DNA from: Sphingobium sp. AP50
GTDB taxonomy: Bacteria; Pseudomonadota; Alphaproteobacteria; Sphingomonadales; Sphingomonadaceae
DNA length: 64,000 bases
Direction of reading: 5' to 3'
NCBI RefSeq assembly: GCF_900109095.1
Contig: NZ_FNYZ01000010.1
Coordinates: 122,546 to 186,545, forward strand
The translations under genes and the position numbers were made by a program. Below are positions 25,781 through 34,921 of this stretch, piece by piece; position 1 is the stretch's first letter; each line of letters starts with the position of its first letter. Under the pieces are notes generated by a model. It was not told the DNA's origin, did not search any database, and worked only from the letters and a program-made list of their open reading frames with translations.

Positions 25781-26158
25781 TCATTCCGCAGAATATGTCA
25801 CTGCCTCGATCTTGTTGCCGTCTGGATCGCGAACGAACGCGCCATAATAGTTGGCATCGTATTTCGCCCGAATGCCAGGTGCTCCGTCGGCACTTCCACC
25901 ATGCTGAAGCGCCATATCATAGAATCGGTCGACAGCTACGCGGCTCTCCACCGCAAAGCAGATATGGCTGCCATTTCCCACAGTAGCTGGCTCACCATTG
26001 ACTGGTATTTGCACGCTGAAGCTCATCTGCCCACTCCCCCAACCGATGCCTTCTTCGTCCTCCGACATAAATGCCAGTCCTACACCCTCCAGAACTGAAT
26101 TATAAAAGCGCCGAGCACGTTCGAGATCGTTCGTTCCTACGGAAACATGATGTATCAT
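25781..26158 (-). CDS. VOC (glyoxalase/dioxygenase superfamily) protein
   Basis: A 125-residue protein with the paired beta-alpha-beta-beta-beta modules of the VOC fold. M-I-H-H-V-S-V-G-T-N-D-L-E-R-A-R-R-F-Y at the N terminus carries the first metal-ligand His, a central H (S-H-I-C-F-A-V) comes next, and E in N-K-I-E-A-V ends the set. Such proteins are lyases, isomerases or dioxygenases; specificity cannot be read. The start MIHHV fits the family; an in-frame ATG 18 codons upstream is possible. Confidence 0.75.
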   Translation of the reverse strand: MIHHVSVGTNDLERARRFYNSVLEGVGLAFMSEDEEGIGWGSGQMSFSVQIPVNGEPATVGNGSHICFAVESRVAVDRFYDMALQHGGSADGAPGIRAKYDANYYGAFVRDPDGNKIEAVTYSAE

Positions 26159-26363
26159 CGAGAGGGTCCCTGTCACCATGGTTGGGCTTTCTACGACCGT
26201 GGGACCCTCCAAGGAGTTCCATTGCCGGAATAAAATCCTGTTTTAGAAATAGGTTCCCGCACAGATGGTTCTGCAATGGACATTCAGTTTTTATGAAATG
26301 ATCATTGGTTTGTATAAAGTATTATTTAAAGAAGTTGGCGACCGGTAAAGTGAAACTATCTAT

Positions 26364-26855
26364 ATGAGCATTGATCACGGCGTGAATTTATCGGATCACC
26401 GTATTCTGATCAACGATGAAATGCGAGACATCAAAATGATGAAAATCCAATTTACACAACAAATGGAATTTTCAGTAGATGCGGTCTGGAGAGTTATCGG
26501 AGACTTTGGTCGCTTGTCAAATTGGGCCACGCAGGTTGTAGAGGAGAGGGTCGAAGATCGGGTGGATGGCAAATATCGCATCATCACGCTTCGGGCAGGA
26601 GCGATACATGAAGAACGTCTTGTTCATCGTGGTGATTATTTTTACACCTATTCAGTGAACCGGTCCGGAACCGCTCATTATGAGGCGACAGTTGCAGTGG
26701 AAGCAGCAGATGCCGAACGAGCCGCAATCGTGATCACGGTAGAGTTCTTGCCGGAAGCTGGTGTCGATGTTGGCACTCTTTCCAGAGACATCTCGGCTTT
26801 TCTCCAAGGCTCGCTCAAGGCTATGATGAAAGCGGTGCAACGGAATTGCGCCTGA
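26364..26855 (+). CDS. SRPBCC (polyketide cyclase-like) protein
   Basis: A 163-residue helix-grip protein: F-S-V-D-A-V-W-R-V-I-G-D-F-G-R-L-S-N-W-A is the typical N-terminal SRPBCC segment, and the final long amphipathic helix is present. These proteins bind hydrophobic ligands in a deep pocket and act as cyclases, hydrolases or carriers. True start is uncertain: M-M-K-I-Q-F-T at 26436 would give 139 residues and the usual N terminus. Sequence just upstream is AT-rich. Function in this cluster is unknown. Confidence 0.65.
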   Translation: MSIDHGVNLSDHRILINDEMRDIKMMKIQFTQQMEFSVDAVWRVIGDFGRLSNWATQVVEERVEDRVDGKYRIITLRAGAIHEERLVHRGDYFYTYSVNRSGTAHYEATVAVEAADAERAAIVITVEFLPEAGVDVGTLSRDISAFLQGSLKAMMKAVQRNCA

Positions 26856-26859
26856 AGGC

Positions 26860-26874
26860 GCGAGCGAAGCTCGC
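26860..26874 (+). terminator. hairpin after the SRPBCC gene
   Basis: GCGAGC-GAA-GCTCGC forms a perfect 6-bp stem with a 3-base loop, five bases after the stop codon. No T-run follows, so termination is only a possibility. Confidence 0.3.
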
Positions 26875-27119
26875 TCGTCACAAGGTTTGAGGGTAGCCGA
26901 CTGCCCCGGTGTAGTACGCCGAATCTTCAGAATGGATGTTCGGTGTACACATATTGTCGTCGATAGAGCCAGTCTCGCCGTTACGGATGCATTTCGTCCC
27001 GCAGTAATCCGTCTATTGCGCTAGTCGGCCGGGTAGACGTGTATCTGGCATAGGAGTTGCGAAGCCTCACTCAGTCTGGCGCGCAAGCGCCCCAATCCTG
27101 CTGGGAAGGTCACATCTAA

Positions 27120-28358
27120 ATGAGCGAAGCATATATCATCGATGCCTGCAGGACGCCACGCGGCGTTGGCAAGGTTGGAAAGGGCGCATTGGCCGATATC
27201 CATCCGCAGCGTCTCGCGGCAGCCGTATTGCAGGCAATTGCCCGGCGCAATGATTTGAACACCGCAGAGGTGGACGACATTATCTGGGGGACGTCGACCC
27301 AAGTGGGTAAGCAAGGGGGCGATCTGGGCCGCATGGCGGCTTTGGACGCGGGCTTTGATGTAAGGGCCAGTGGCGTCACGCTCGATCGTTATTGCGGCTC
27401 GGGCATCACCGCCGTCAGCCTGGCGGCCGCGCAGGTCAAGGCCGGCATGGAGGATCTTGTCATTGCCGGTGGGACGGAGATGATGTCATTCACCCCTTCG
27501 ACGCGCGATCCCAACAAGCCGACGATGATGGATCGGGAGAACCTTCATTTGCGCGCCCTTCACCCGCAATCGCATCAAGGCCTGTGTGCGGATGCCATCG
27601 CGACATTGGAAGGTATCAGCCGCGAGGCCTGCGACGAACTCGCCTTTACCAGTCAGCAGCGCGCTGCTGTGGCCATCAATGAGGGCCGGTTCGCAAAGAG
27701 CCTAGTCCCAGTTTATAAGGATGACGGATCGCTCGCGCTTGATCGAGAGGAATATCCGCGACCGCAAACAACGCTTGAGGCTCTAGCAGGCCTGAAGCCA
27801 GCGTTCGAGGCCGTGGCAGATGCGCCGCTCAATGAGGAAGGGCTGACTTATGGAGGCCTGATCCGTCAGGTGTATCCTGATTTGAGGATCAAACATGTCC
27901 ATCATGCCGGCAACTCGTCCGGCGTCGTTGATGGCGCCGCGGCCGTCCTTCTCGCGTCAAAGAGTTATGCCGAGAAGAACGGCTTGAAACCGCGCGCTCG
28001 GGTCGTCGCGACCGCTAATATTGGGGATTGCCCCACCTTGATGCTCAATGCACCGGTTCCTGCGGCGCGAAAGGTCCTGGCAAAAGCGGGGCTGTCTATC
28101 GATGACATCGATCTGTTTGAAATCAATGAAGCTTTCGCGGCAGTCGCCGAAAAGTTCATCCGGGATCTCAAACTTGATCGTGACAAAGTTAACGTTAACG
28201 GTGGCGCAATGGCTCTTGGCCATCCGATCGGTGCCACCGGTGCCATTTTGATCGGTACTATGCTTGATGAGCTTGAGCGACGCGATCTCCGTCGGGGTCT
28301 TGTAACGATGTGCGCGGCTGGAGGAATGGGACCGGCCATCATCATCGAACGAGTCTGA
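27120..28358 (+). CDS. acetyl-CoA acyltransferase (thiolase)
   Basis: A 412-residue thiolase of the FadA type. The nucleophilic C92 lies in D-R-Y-C-G-S-G; the C-terminal G-G-A-M-A-L-G-H-P-I-G-A-T-G-A supplies the catalytic His, and M-C-A-A-G-G-M-G-P the second Cys. It would cleave a 3-ketoacyl-CoA to acetyl-CoA (or propionyl-CoA) and a shortened acyl-CoA. GGGAAGG lies 11 bases before the ATG. It stands at the head of the plus-strand block with the MFS, SDR and MDR genes. Confidence 0.88.
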   Translation: MSEAYIIDACRTPRGVGKVGKGALADIHPQRLAAAVLQAIARRNDLNTAEVDDIIWGTSTQVGKQGGDLGRMAALDAGFDVRASGVTLDRYCGSGITAVSLAAAQVKAGMEDLVIAGGTEMMSFTPSTRDPNKPTMMDRENLHLRALHPQSHQGLCADAIATLEGISREACDELAFTSQQRAAVAINEGRFAKSLVPVYKDDGSLALDREEYPRPQTTLEALAGLKPAFEAVADAPLNEEGLTYGGLIRQVYPDLRIKHVHHAGNSSGVVDGAAAVLLASKSYAEKNGLKPRARVVATANIGDCPTLMLNAPVPAARKVLAKAGLSIDDIDLFEINEAFAAVAEKFIRDLKLDRDKVNVNGGAMALGHPIGATGAILIGTMLDELERRDLRRGLVTMCAAGGMGPAIIIERV

Positions 28359-28537
28359 GGCGAGAAGGCGACGTGACCGATCGGGGTGTCACGTCGCCGC
28401 GACATTGTCTCGAAAGGGGATTAACATAAAATGAGCAGATTGCAGGGCTTTCTTCCAGCATTTCGCACGGTCGATCCGGGCGACAAAGTCCGGCTGCCGT
28501 GGTCGACGATATAAGGAGAGAGGTCGAACAATCGGAC

Positions 28538-30172
28538 ATGCCTCGGTCTCCGCTTGGCTTGCCGACTTTTCGGGTCCTTTGGTTGGCTAATCTTGTTACC
28601 GGCGTTGGCTATATGGTTCAGTCGGTCGGCGCATCCTGGTTAATGCTGGAGTTAACGTCTTCGCCATCGATGGTTGCGCTTGTGCAGACGTCGACTACGA
28701 TGCCGATAATGCTGTTTGCGTTATTGGCTGGAGCAACCGCCGACAGTTGGGATCGGCGGCGTCTGATGCTTTGGTCGCAGGCCTTTATGATGCTCGTCTC
28801 GATCGGCTTGGCGGCACTAACGTATTTCACCGCCGCGTCGCCCTATGTCGTTTTGGCATTCACTTTCCTCATCGGCTGCGGCAATGCGTTCAACGCACCC
28901 GCCTGGCAGGCCTCTGTCAGCAGCATCGTCCCGAAGGCTTTGCTTCCCAATGCGGTAGCGCTGAACAGCGCTGCATTCAACGCCGCCCGGAGTGCCGGGC
29001 CCGCTTTGGGGGGCGCGATCGTTGCCACCGCTGGAGCCACGACTGCGTTTCTTCTAAATTGCGCAAGCTATCCGCTGCTCATCGTCACGCTTTTGCGCTG
29101 GCGGCCAAAGCCGGAGCCCGCAACTCTACCGCCCGAGCGGATAGCAAGCGCCATAGCAAGTGGGGTTCGCTATGTGCTCATGTCGCCTAATCTGCTCAAG
29201 ATAATCGCACGAGCTATGTTGATCTCGGTCTGCGTGAGTTCAATCCCGTCGCTCCTGCCCGTGATCGTAAGAGAAGGGCTAAATGGCGCGGCAACAACAT
29301 ACGGTCTTCTTCTTGGAGCTTTCGGCGCCGGAGCTGTCGCGGGGGCGCTAATCAGTGCACCTCTGCGTTGTCGACACTCGACCAATCGTATCATATCTTT
29401 AGCTGCGGGACTTGGTTCATTGGGATTATTTCTCATCGCTGTCTCGACCAATTCTATCCTGACCTCGGTCGCTCTGATTATGGCTGGAGGAGGTTGGGTG
29501 CTGGCTCTCTCCACGCTCAATGTCACGATGCAGCTGGCAACCCCGCGATGGGTGCTTGCACGGGCGCTCTCGCTTTATCAGATGGCAGCGTTTGGGGGCA
29601 TTGCAGTCGGCAGCAGCCTCTTCGGTTTGATGGCTTCCTTCACGGACGTCAGCAATGCGGTGATCGCAGCAGCCATATTGTTGTTGATCGGCGGTGCCGC
29701 TGGTCTGTTAGACCCGCTCTTCGACGCAGACGGCGTCGACCTTGACCCGTTGAGAAAGTGGCAAGAGCCCGACGCGGGCCCTTTGATCGAAGCAAACAGC
29801 GGTCCGATCGTGGTTACGATCCACTACGAAATCAATCCCGCCGACGCTAATGCTTTCACAACGCTAATGCAGGAGCGGCGTCGTATCCGTCGCAGGGACG
29901 GCGCTCGCAATTGGACGCTGCTCAGAGACATCACCCAGCCAGACCTTTGGATTGAACGATATCAGGTCGCGACGTGGCTTGAATATATTCGGCACAATCA
30001 AAGGCGGACGCAAGCTGACGCTTCCAATATCGCCGCGATTGCGGGACTACACTTGGCTTCCGGGCCTCCGAAAATCTACCGTCGCATTCAGGTTGATCCG
30101 CATAATCGCCAACCCGAAGACCTGGTTCAGGCGGAAATTCTCTTCCCGCAGACGATATCAGGCACCCCATAG
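28538..30172 (+). CDS. MFS_3-type transporter with C-terminal ABM-like domain
   Basis: A 544-residue protein: about ten to twelve membrane helices (residues 10-400) of the EntS-like MFS_3 family, including the D-R-R-R motif (W-D-R-R-R-L), followed by a soluble domain (about 440-544) with V-T-I-H-Y-E-I-N-P and W-T-L-L-R-D that resembles dimeric alpha-beta barrel monooxygenase-like folds. This two-part architecture is known for some MFS_3 proteins. It probably exports a metabolite or toxic intermediate. An ATG start at 28538 is preferred over GTG 28499; AAGGAG lies about 18 bases upstream, which is rather far. Confidence 0.75.
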   Translation: MPRSPLGLPTFRVLWLANLVTGVGYMVQSVGASWLMLELTSSPSMVALVQTSTTMPIMLFALLAGATADSWDRRRLMLWSQAFMMLVSIGLAALTYFTAASPYVVLAFTFLIGCGNAFNAPAWQASVSSIVPKALLPNAVALNSAAFNAARSAGPALGGAIVATAGATTAFLLNCASYPLLIVTLLRWRPKPEPATLPPERIASAIASGVRYVLMSPNLLKIIARAMLISVCVSSIPSLLPVIVREGLNGAATTYGLLLGAFGAGAVAGALISAPLRCRHSTNRIISLAAGLGSLGLFLIAVSTNSILTSVALIMAGGGWVLALSTLNVTMQLATPRWVLARALSLYQMAAFGGIAVGSSLFGLMASFTDVSNAVIAAAILLLIGGAAGLLDPLFDADGVDLDPLRKWQEPDAGPLIEANSGPIVVTIHYEINPADANAFTTLMQERRRIRRRDGARNWTLLRDITQPDLWIERYQVATWLEYIRHNQRRTQADASNIAAIAGLHLASGPPKIYRRIQVDPHNRQPEDLVQAEILFPQTISGTP

Positions 30173-30201
30173 CAGGGCGATTGGACCAGAGGAGAAAAGA
30201 A

Positions 30202-30990
30202 ATGCTGGACTTCGAAGGGAGGATCGCCGTTGTAACCGGGGCAGGTGGCGGCCTTGGCGCTGCACTATGCCGTCAGCTTGCCGCGCGCGGTGCCACCATC
30301 GTCGGTGTGGGCCGTACCGGGCGGAAACTTGACGAGATTTCCTCGGTTGTCCATCAATTTGGACGGCAGATGTACACCATCGTGGGAGATATCACTGACC
30401 CAGCAGTGGCCGAACATGTTGGTCAAACATGCGACCGCGCCGGCGGCGTCGACTTGCTAATAAATAATGCGGCGGTCGGCTATTCCTACGAACAGGTCAG
30501 ACCGGGCAGCATGACCGCTTTGACGGCGCACTCGGCCGAACTTTGGCGGGAGGTTATCGAAATAAATCTCAACGGCCCCGCCGCGATTACGCGCTCGCTT
30601 GTTCCAAGGCTGCTACGGCGGGAAAGGGGGGCCAATATTGTCTTCATCTCCAGTATATTAAGTCTTGGCGGCCACACCAACGCTCACGCCTACAGCGCTG
30701 CCAAAGCGGCGGTCAACAATCTGGTGCAATCCCTCGCCGTCACGTACGGTCCAAACGGTCTGCGCACCAACTGTGTGGCTCCTGGCCTTATCGAGACTGA
30801 AATGGTCGAAACGGTGCTGAATAAGCAGTTTCCGACCGGCGGGGAGAGCCGCTTTGCATATTGCCCCTTAGGACGCGCTGCACAGCCTGAAGAGATCGCG
30901 AGCGCGGCTGTCTTTTTGGCATCATCAGCAGCCTCTTACATAAATGGGGCCATCCTCGCGGTTGATGGCGGCACATCCGCTAAGGCCTGA
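30202..30990 (+). CDS. SDR family oxidoreductase
   Basis: A 262-residue classical short-chain dehydrogenase: T-G-A-G-G-G-L-G cofactor loop (about 13-20), N-N-A near 91-93, catalytic Ser in I-S-S-I, Y-S-A-A-K (Tyr and Lys four apart), and a C-terminal D-G-G-T. It interconverts an alcohol and a ketone with NAD(P). GGAG lies nine bases before the ATG at 30202. It follows the transporter by 29 bp and is probably co-transcribed with it and the next gene. Confidence 0.85.
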   Translation: MLDFEGRIAVVTGAGGGLGAALCRQLAARGATIVGVGRTGRKLDEISSVVHQFGRQMYTIVGDITDPAVAEHVGQTCDRAGGVDLLINNAAVGYSYEQVRPGSMTALTAHSAELWREVIEINLNGPAAITRSLVPRLLRRERGANIVFISSILSLGGHTNAHAYSAAKAAVNNLVQSLAVTYGPNGLRTNCVAPGLIETEMVETVLNKQFPTGGESRFAYCPLGRAAQPEEIASAAVFLASSAASYINGAILAVDGGTSAKA

Positions 30991-31029
30991 CGCCTTAGCC
31001 CGCATACGATGAACGAAAGATGAGGTAGC

Positions 31030-32169
31030 ATGACAGATACATTTGACGGATTTCAGCTCCAATCCACCATTGATGTATCTGGCACACTCCGTCTCGAGCT
31101 GGTCGAGCTCACGGTGTCGGACCCGGCACCTGACGAAGTCATTGTTCGGGTCGAGGCTAGTCCGATCAACCCCTCCGATCTAGCCGTCATGCTCGGAGCA
31201 GCTACCGCTCCAGCGGATCTGGACACGCTGAACTTAACCGGGTCCCAAGACCGCCCTATCGTTCTCGCCAAGGTTTCACCGGAATCGATGGGCGCGCTCA
31301 GCGCGAGGATAGGAATCGGGATTACGCCCGGTGCCGAAGGCGCCGGTCTGGTCGTGGCGGCGGGTCGCAATGCCCGCCACTTCTTAGGTCGTCGGGTTAG
31401 CATGCGAGGTGGAGGGATGTACGCGCAATACCGTAAGCTGCGGATGTTCGACTGCGTTGCGCTGCCCGATGATCTGGACGTTAGCTCCGGCGCCGCGATG
31501 TTCATCAACCCGCTTACGGCCCTAGGATTTGTCGAGACAATGCGAACCGAGGGTTTCAGTGGGCTTGTTCACCTTGCGGCAGCATCGAACCTAGGCCAGA
31601 TGCTCAACAGACTTTGTATCGCGGACGATATCCCCCTTATCAATGTGGTCCGGTCAACCGAGCAGGCCAGGCTTCTGCTCGATCAAGGTGCGCGTTACGT
31701 GCTTGACAGCTTATCGCCGGATTATGAAAGCGAATTGCGCGAGGCTCTTTATGAGACGGGGATCACCCTGGCATTCGATCCTATCGGCGGCGGTTCTCAG
31801 GCCAGCCAGGTGCTAGCCGCCATGGAGGCAGCGGCAACCCGAGATGTGAGCACCTACAATCGCTATGGAAGTGAGGTTTTCAAACAACTCTATATATATG
31901 GCCTCCTCAACCCCTCTCCAACGGTTCTGGATCGCTGGGTAGGCTTTGCATGGTCGATCGGGGGGTGGCTCCTTACTCACAGGCTTCAGCGGTTCGGAAA
32001 AGACGGCGAAGCCCGCATGCTGGAAAGGGTGCGTAACGAACTCACGACAACATTTGCCAGCCATTATACCGCGCGCCTCGGGCTGCGCGATGTACTCAAC
32101 CCGGATATCATTCGCGCCTATAGCCGCAAGGCGACCGGAGAGAAGTTTCTCGTAACGCCCCAGGATTGA
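31030..32169 (+). CDS. MDR-family oxidoreductase without zinc ligands
   Basis: A 379-residue medium-chain reductase with a GroES-like N-terminal part (V-R-V-E-A-S-P-I-N-P-S-D) and a Rossmann domain (about 170-290). The catalytic zinc Cys/His residues of alcohol dehydrogenases are absent, as in quinone-oxidoreductase or enoyl-reductase-like members, so reduction of an activated C=C or quinone is more likely than alcohol oxidation. GAGGT precedes the ATG. Substrate unknown. It ends the plus-strand run and converges with an enoyl-CoA hydratase gene. Confidence 0.75.
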   Translation: MTDTFDGFQLQSTIDVSGTLRLELVELTVSDPAPDEVIVRVEASPINPSDLAVMLGAATAPADLDTLNLTGSQDRPIVLAKVSPESMGALSARIGIGITPGAEGAGLVVAAGRNARHFLGRRVSMRGGGMYAQYRKLRMFDCVALPDDLDVSSGAAMFINPLTALGFVETMRTEGFSGLVHLAAASNLGQMLNRLCIADDIPLINVVRSTEQARLLLDQGARYVLDSLSPDYESELREALYETGITLAFDPIGGGSQASQVLAAMEAAATRDVSTYNRYGSEVFKQLYIYGLLNPSPTVLDRWVGFAWSIGGWLLTHRLQRFGKDGEARMLERVRNELTTTFASHYTARLGLRDVLNPDIIRAYSRKATGEKFLVTPQD

Positions 32170-32263
32170 CGCGCAAAGCCAGTGGCATGATGGCATTATA
32201 ACCTGCAGGCAGACGGCCATTCCGGCAGTCTGGCTTTTCTAAAATATTGAAGAACGAAAAGGT

Positions 32264-32295
32264 GGGCAGAGTCGCATGCCGGATCGACTCTACCC
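32264..32295 (-). terminator. terminator-like hairpin between converging genes
   Basis: GGGCAGAGTCG (32264-32274) pairs with CGACTCTACCC (32285-32295) at 10 of 11 positions, loop 10. On the minus strand the stem is followed by CACCTTTTCGTTC, so it may end transcripts coming from the enoyl-CoA hydratase side. Confidence 0.5.
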
Positions 32296-32345
32296 ATGTT
32301 TCCGGGGAATAATGCCCCTGCCGCCGCCGGCGGGTCCTTGAGCCT

Positions 32346-33191
32346 CTACCTCACAGCGCGGTTGAGCTCGGCGTTGATCCGATCGATCTCGAGTTCGCCG
32401 GCCATCGTCTGTCCTCCAATTTTCAAGAAGCGAGTCATGTTTTCCCGGGCCTCCTGTGTTCGCAGCAACTGCCGAAAAAGGAGCACTTCTTCAAGAAGCC
32501 CCTCTTGCTCCCCGAGCCGAGCTGCATCGACGGCAGCTTTGGCATAACGGACCGCGTTGATCGGGAAAGATGCAATGCGCTGGGCAAGCATCGCGACATA
32601 TGTCTCAATCTCACCGGGCGCCAGTGCGCGGTTCAGATAGCCCCAACGCTCGGCTGTTTCAGCGTCGAGGTCCCTACCGCCGAGAATGACCTCAAGCGTG
32701 CGAGCCCTTCCCATGAGGTGCTGCATCCGTTGCGTCCCGGTACCCCCCGGAAGGATGCCAAGAGGGACTTCCATCTGATTGACCAGCGTTTTGCCGATTA
32801 CGCCAAAGCGCATGTCGAAGTTCATGACGAGCTCGCTGCCCACGCCGCCAACCCGGCCCTCGATTTGCGCGATGGTGATCTTGTTCATCGACCGGAAGCG
32901 CTCGCACATCGCATGGTAGGCGCTCTCTCCTGCTTGGGGGCGCTTGGCTGCTCCGTCGCTCGGCAGCTCGAGGATGCGCTCGATGTCGAAATGAGCTAAA
33001 AAAAAGTCTGGGTTTGCGCTTTTGAGAACGAAGACCAATGCTTCGGGATCACTCGTCAGCTCTTCACTGAGTCCTATAAGGGCTTCCATCAGCGCGGCTG
33101 TAACGAGATTGAACGGTGGATTGTTCACGGTCGCGATTACCACGCGCCCCACTTGTTCCACGGCTAGGAAGTCATAGCTTCTGTAAGTCAT
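32346..33191 (-). CDS. enoyl-CoA hydratase/isomerase family protein
   Basis: A 281-residue crotonase-fold protein. The oxyanion-hole segment reads F-F-L-A-H-F-D, and both acidic positions of hydratases appear to be kept (G-G-V-G-S-E-L-V and Q-M-E-V-P-L-G, followed by L-P-G-G-T-G-T-Q-R). The N terminus (N-N-P-P-F-N-L-V) is less typical, so an isomerase or C-C hydrolase of this superfamily is also possible. Start set at MTYRSYD, where homology begins. First gene in a minus-strand group running down from about 39,190. Confidence 0.75.
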   Translation of the reverse strand: MTYRSYDFLAVEQVGRVVIATVNNPPFNLVTAALMEALIGLSEELTSDPEALVFVLKSANPDFFLAHFDIERILELPSDGAAKRPQAGESAYHAMCERFRSMNKITIAQIEGRVGGVGSELVMNFDMRFGVIGKTLVNQMEVPLGILPGGTGTQRMQHLMGRARTLEVILGGRDLDAETAERWGYLNRALAPGEIETYVAMLAQRIASFPINAVRYAKAAVDAARLGEQEGLLEEVLLFRQLLRTQEARENMTRFLKIGGQTMAGELEIDRINAELNRAVR

Positions 33192-33312
33192 AAATGCGCG
33201 CCTTCCGCTTTCCAATAGCGGCAGGCGTCATCTCGACCCTCCTGCGCCGTAAGTGCTTCCCATACCGCCCTAGGCCCGGCTCGGCTTGGCGTTGGAGTAT
33301 GAAACATCGGCC

Positions 33313-33612
33313 TCAGCCTGTCGCGATAGGGCTCAGCACCATCGCAGTGCGGTCCGCCACCTCGTTGATGTTGGAAAGATATTCGAGAAAGTGAGGTGAA
33401 GCGCGATGTGCTGCCACCGCCGCATCGTCTTCGTAGAGTTCGTCGAGCAGGAATCGATTTGGATCAGCTTGGTCTTGCCAGACATCCCAACGAACATTGC
33501 CCGGTTCAGCCCGGCTCGCAGCCAACAAAGGCTCCAGCAGGCTTAAGAGCGCGGAAGCCCTTCCGGGCTTCGCGTTGAGGATCGCAACAATCTTGACAGC
33601 CATGTGAGCCAC
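33313..33612 (-). CDS. antibiotic biosynthesis monooxygenase (ABM) domain protein
   Basis: A 99-residue single-domain dimeric alpha-beta barrel protein (V-K-I-V-A-I-L-N-A-K-P-G, then W-D-V-W-Q-D and L-L-D-E-L-Y-E-D). YgiN-like quinol monooxygenases and ActVA-Orf6-like enzymes share this fold; some act without cofactor on quinols. Its natural substrate is unknown. Start could also be the ATG three codons downstream (33603). Confidence 0.75.
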   Translation of the reverse strand: MAHMAVKIVAILNAKPGRASALLSLLEPLLAASRAEPGNVRWDVWQDQADPNRFLLDELYEDDAAVAAHRASPHFLEYLSNINEVADRTAMVLSPIATG

Positions 33613-33642
33613 TTCTTCTCTTAAGTCAGTTGCGCGTTTTTT

Positions 33643-34845
33643 TCAGACCCGCTCGATGGCAATGGCAACGCCTTGGCCAACGCCTACGCACATGGCGATC
33701 AGAGCGCGAGTCCCGCCAGTTTCCTCCAGTGTGCGTGCAGCGGTCAGGACCAGCCGTGCCCCTGACATGCCAAGCGGATGCCCAAGCGCGATGGCGCCAC
33801 CATGAGGGTTGACCCTCTCGCTGAACGGATCGACGCCCAACATTCGTGCTGACGCGATGACCTGCGATGCGAACGCCTCATTGAACTCTATCAAATCGAA
33901 ATCGTCGATATTCAGATTCAGGCGTTGCATCAGCTTCTCGCTTGCGGGCGCGGGTCCGATGCCCATTACTCTAGGTTGAACGCCAGCGGTTGCCATACCA
34001 AGGAACCGGGCCTTCGCTGTCAATCCGTGCCGTTTCACGGCGTTTTCAGATGCGATAAACATCGCTGCTGACCCATCGTTCACCCCAGACGCATTCCCAG
34101 CGGTTACCGTACCCCCCTCCCGAACCACAGGGCGCAAGCCTGCGAGGGATGCAAGTGTGGTGTTAGCCCTTGGATGTTCGTCATCCCAGATTACGGTTTC
34201 GGCTCTCTTTCCGATGATCGTTACCGGCGTTATCTCTCCCGAGAAATAGCCCTGCCGTTGTGCCTTGGCAGCGAGCTCCTGGCTCCTGAGGGCGAACGCA
34301 TCTTGTTCATCGCGACTGACGCCATGCATAACTGCAACATTCTCAGCAGTTTCCGGCATGGAGTCGACGCCATAAGCCTTCCTCATCGCTGGATTGATGA
34401 GACGCCATCCGATCGTAGTATCCTCAATGTTCGCCGCTCGAGACCAGGCAGTTTCTGCCTTTCCCATGACGAACGGCGCTCGTGACATGGATTCTACACC
34501 GCCGGCGACCGCGAGGTCAATCTGACCGGACATAATTGCACGGGCCGCATACCCGACAGCGTCGGCACCACTCGCGCACAGCCGATTGACGGTAGATCCT
34601 GGGACCGATGTAGGTAGCCCCGCCAGAAGTGCAGCCATACGCGCCACATTGCGGTTGTCTTCTCCGGCCTGGTTAGCACATCCCAAGACCACCTCATCTA
34701 TAGCGTCGGGATCTAGTTCCGGATTTTTCTCGAGCAAGGCCTTGATAGGCACTGCCGCGAGGTCGTCAGTTCTTACGGGAGCCAAGACTCCCCCAAATCG
34801 GCCGATGGGAGTCCGAAGACCCTCGCAGATAAATGCATTGATCAA
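33643..34845 (-). CDS. thiolase (3-oxoadipyl-CoA thiolase-like)
   Basis: A 400-residue thiolase. C90 in V-N-R-L-C-A-S-G is the nucleophile; E-F-N-E-A-F-A, G-G-A-I-A-L-G-H-P-L-G and M-C-V-G-V-G-Q-G complete the active site. Overall pattern is closest to PcaF/PaaJ-type enzymes, which cleave dicarboxylic 3-oxoacyl-CoA. This suggests that a dicarboxylic acyl-CoA may arise, but specificity within thiolases is hard to read. It is the second, clearly different thiolase in the cluster. Confidence 0.85.
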   Translation of the reverse strand: MINAFICEGLRTPIGRFGGVLAPVRTDDLAAVPIKALLEKNPELDPDAIDEVVLGCANQAGEDNRNVARMAALLAGLPTSVPGSTVNRLCASGADAVGYAARAIMSGQIDLAVAGGVESMSRAPFVMGKAETAWSRAANIEDTTIGWRLINPAMRKAYGVDSMPETAENVAVMHGVSRDEQDAFALRSQELAAKAQRQGYFSGEITPVTIIGKRAETVIWDDEHPRANTTLASLAGLRPVVREGGTVTAGNASGVNDGSAAMFIASENAVKRHGLTAKARFLGMATAGVQPRVMGIGPAPASEKLMQRLNLNIDDFDLIEFNEAFASQVIASARMLGVDPFSERVNPHGGAIALGHPLGMSGARLVLTAARTLEETGGTRALIAMCVGVGQGVAIAIERV

Positions 34846-34921
34846 AGCAAATTTCCTTGCCGAGCTAATCTGTTGCTGATTACCGCGCCCCGAGTCCTTA
34901 CGCGGTTGCGCGCCTCACGTC

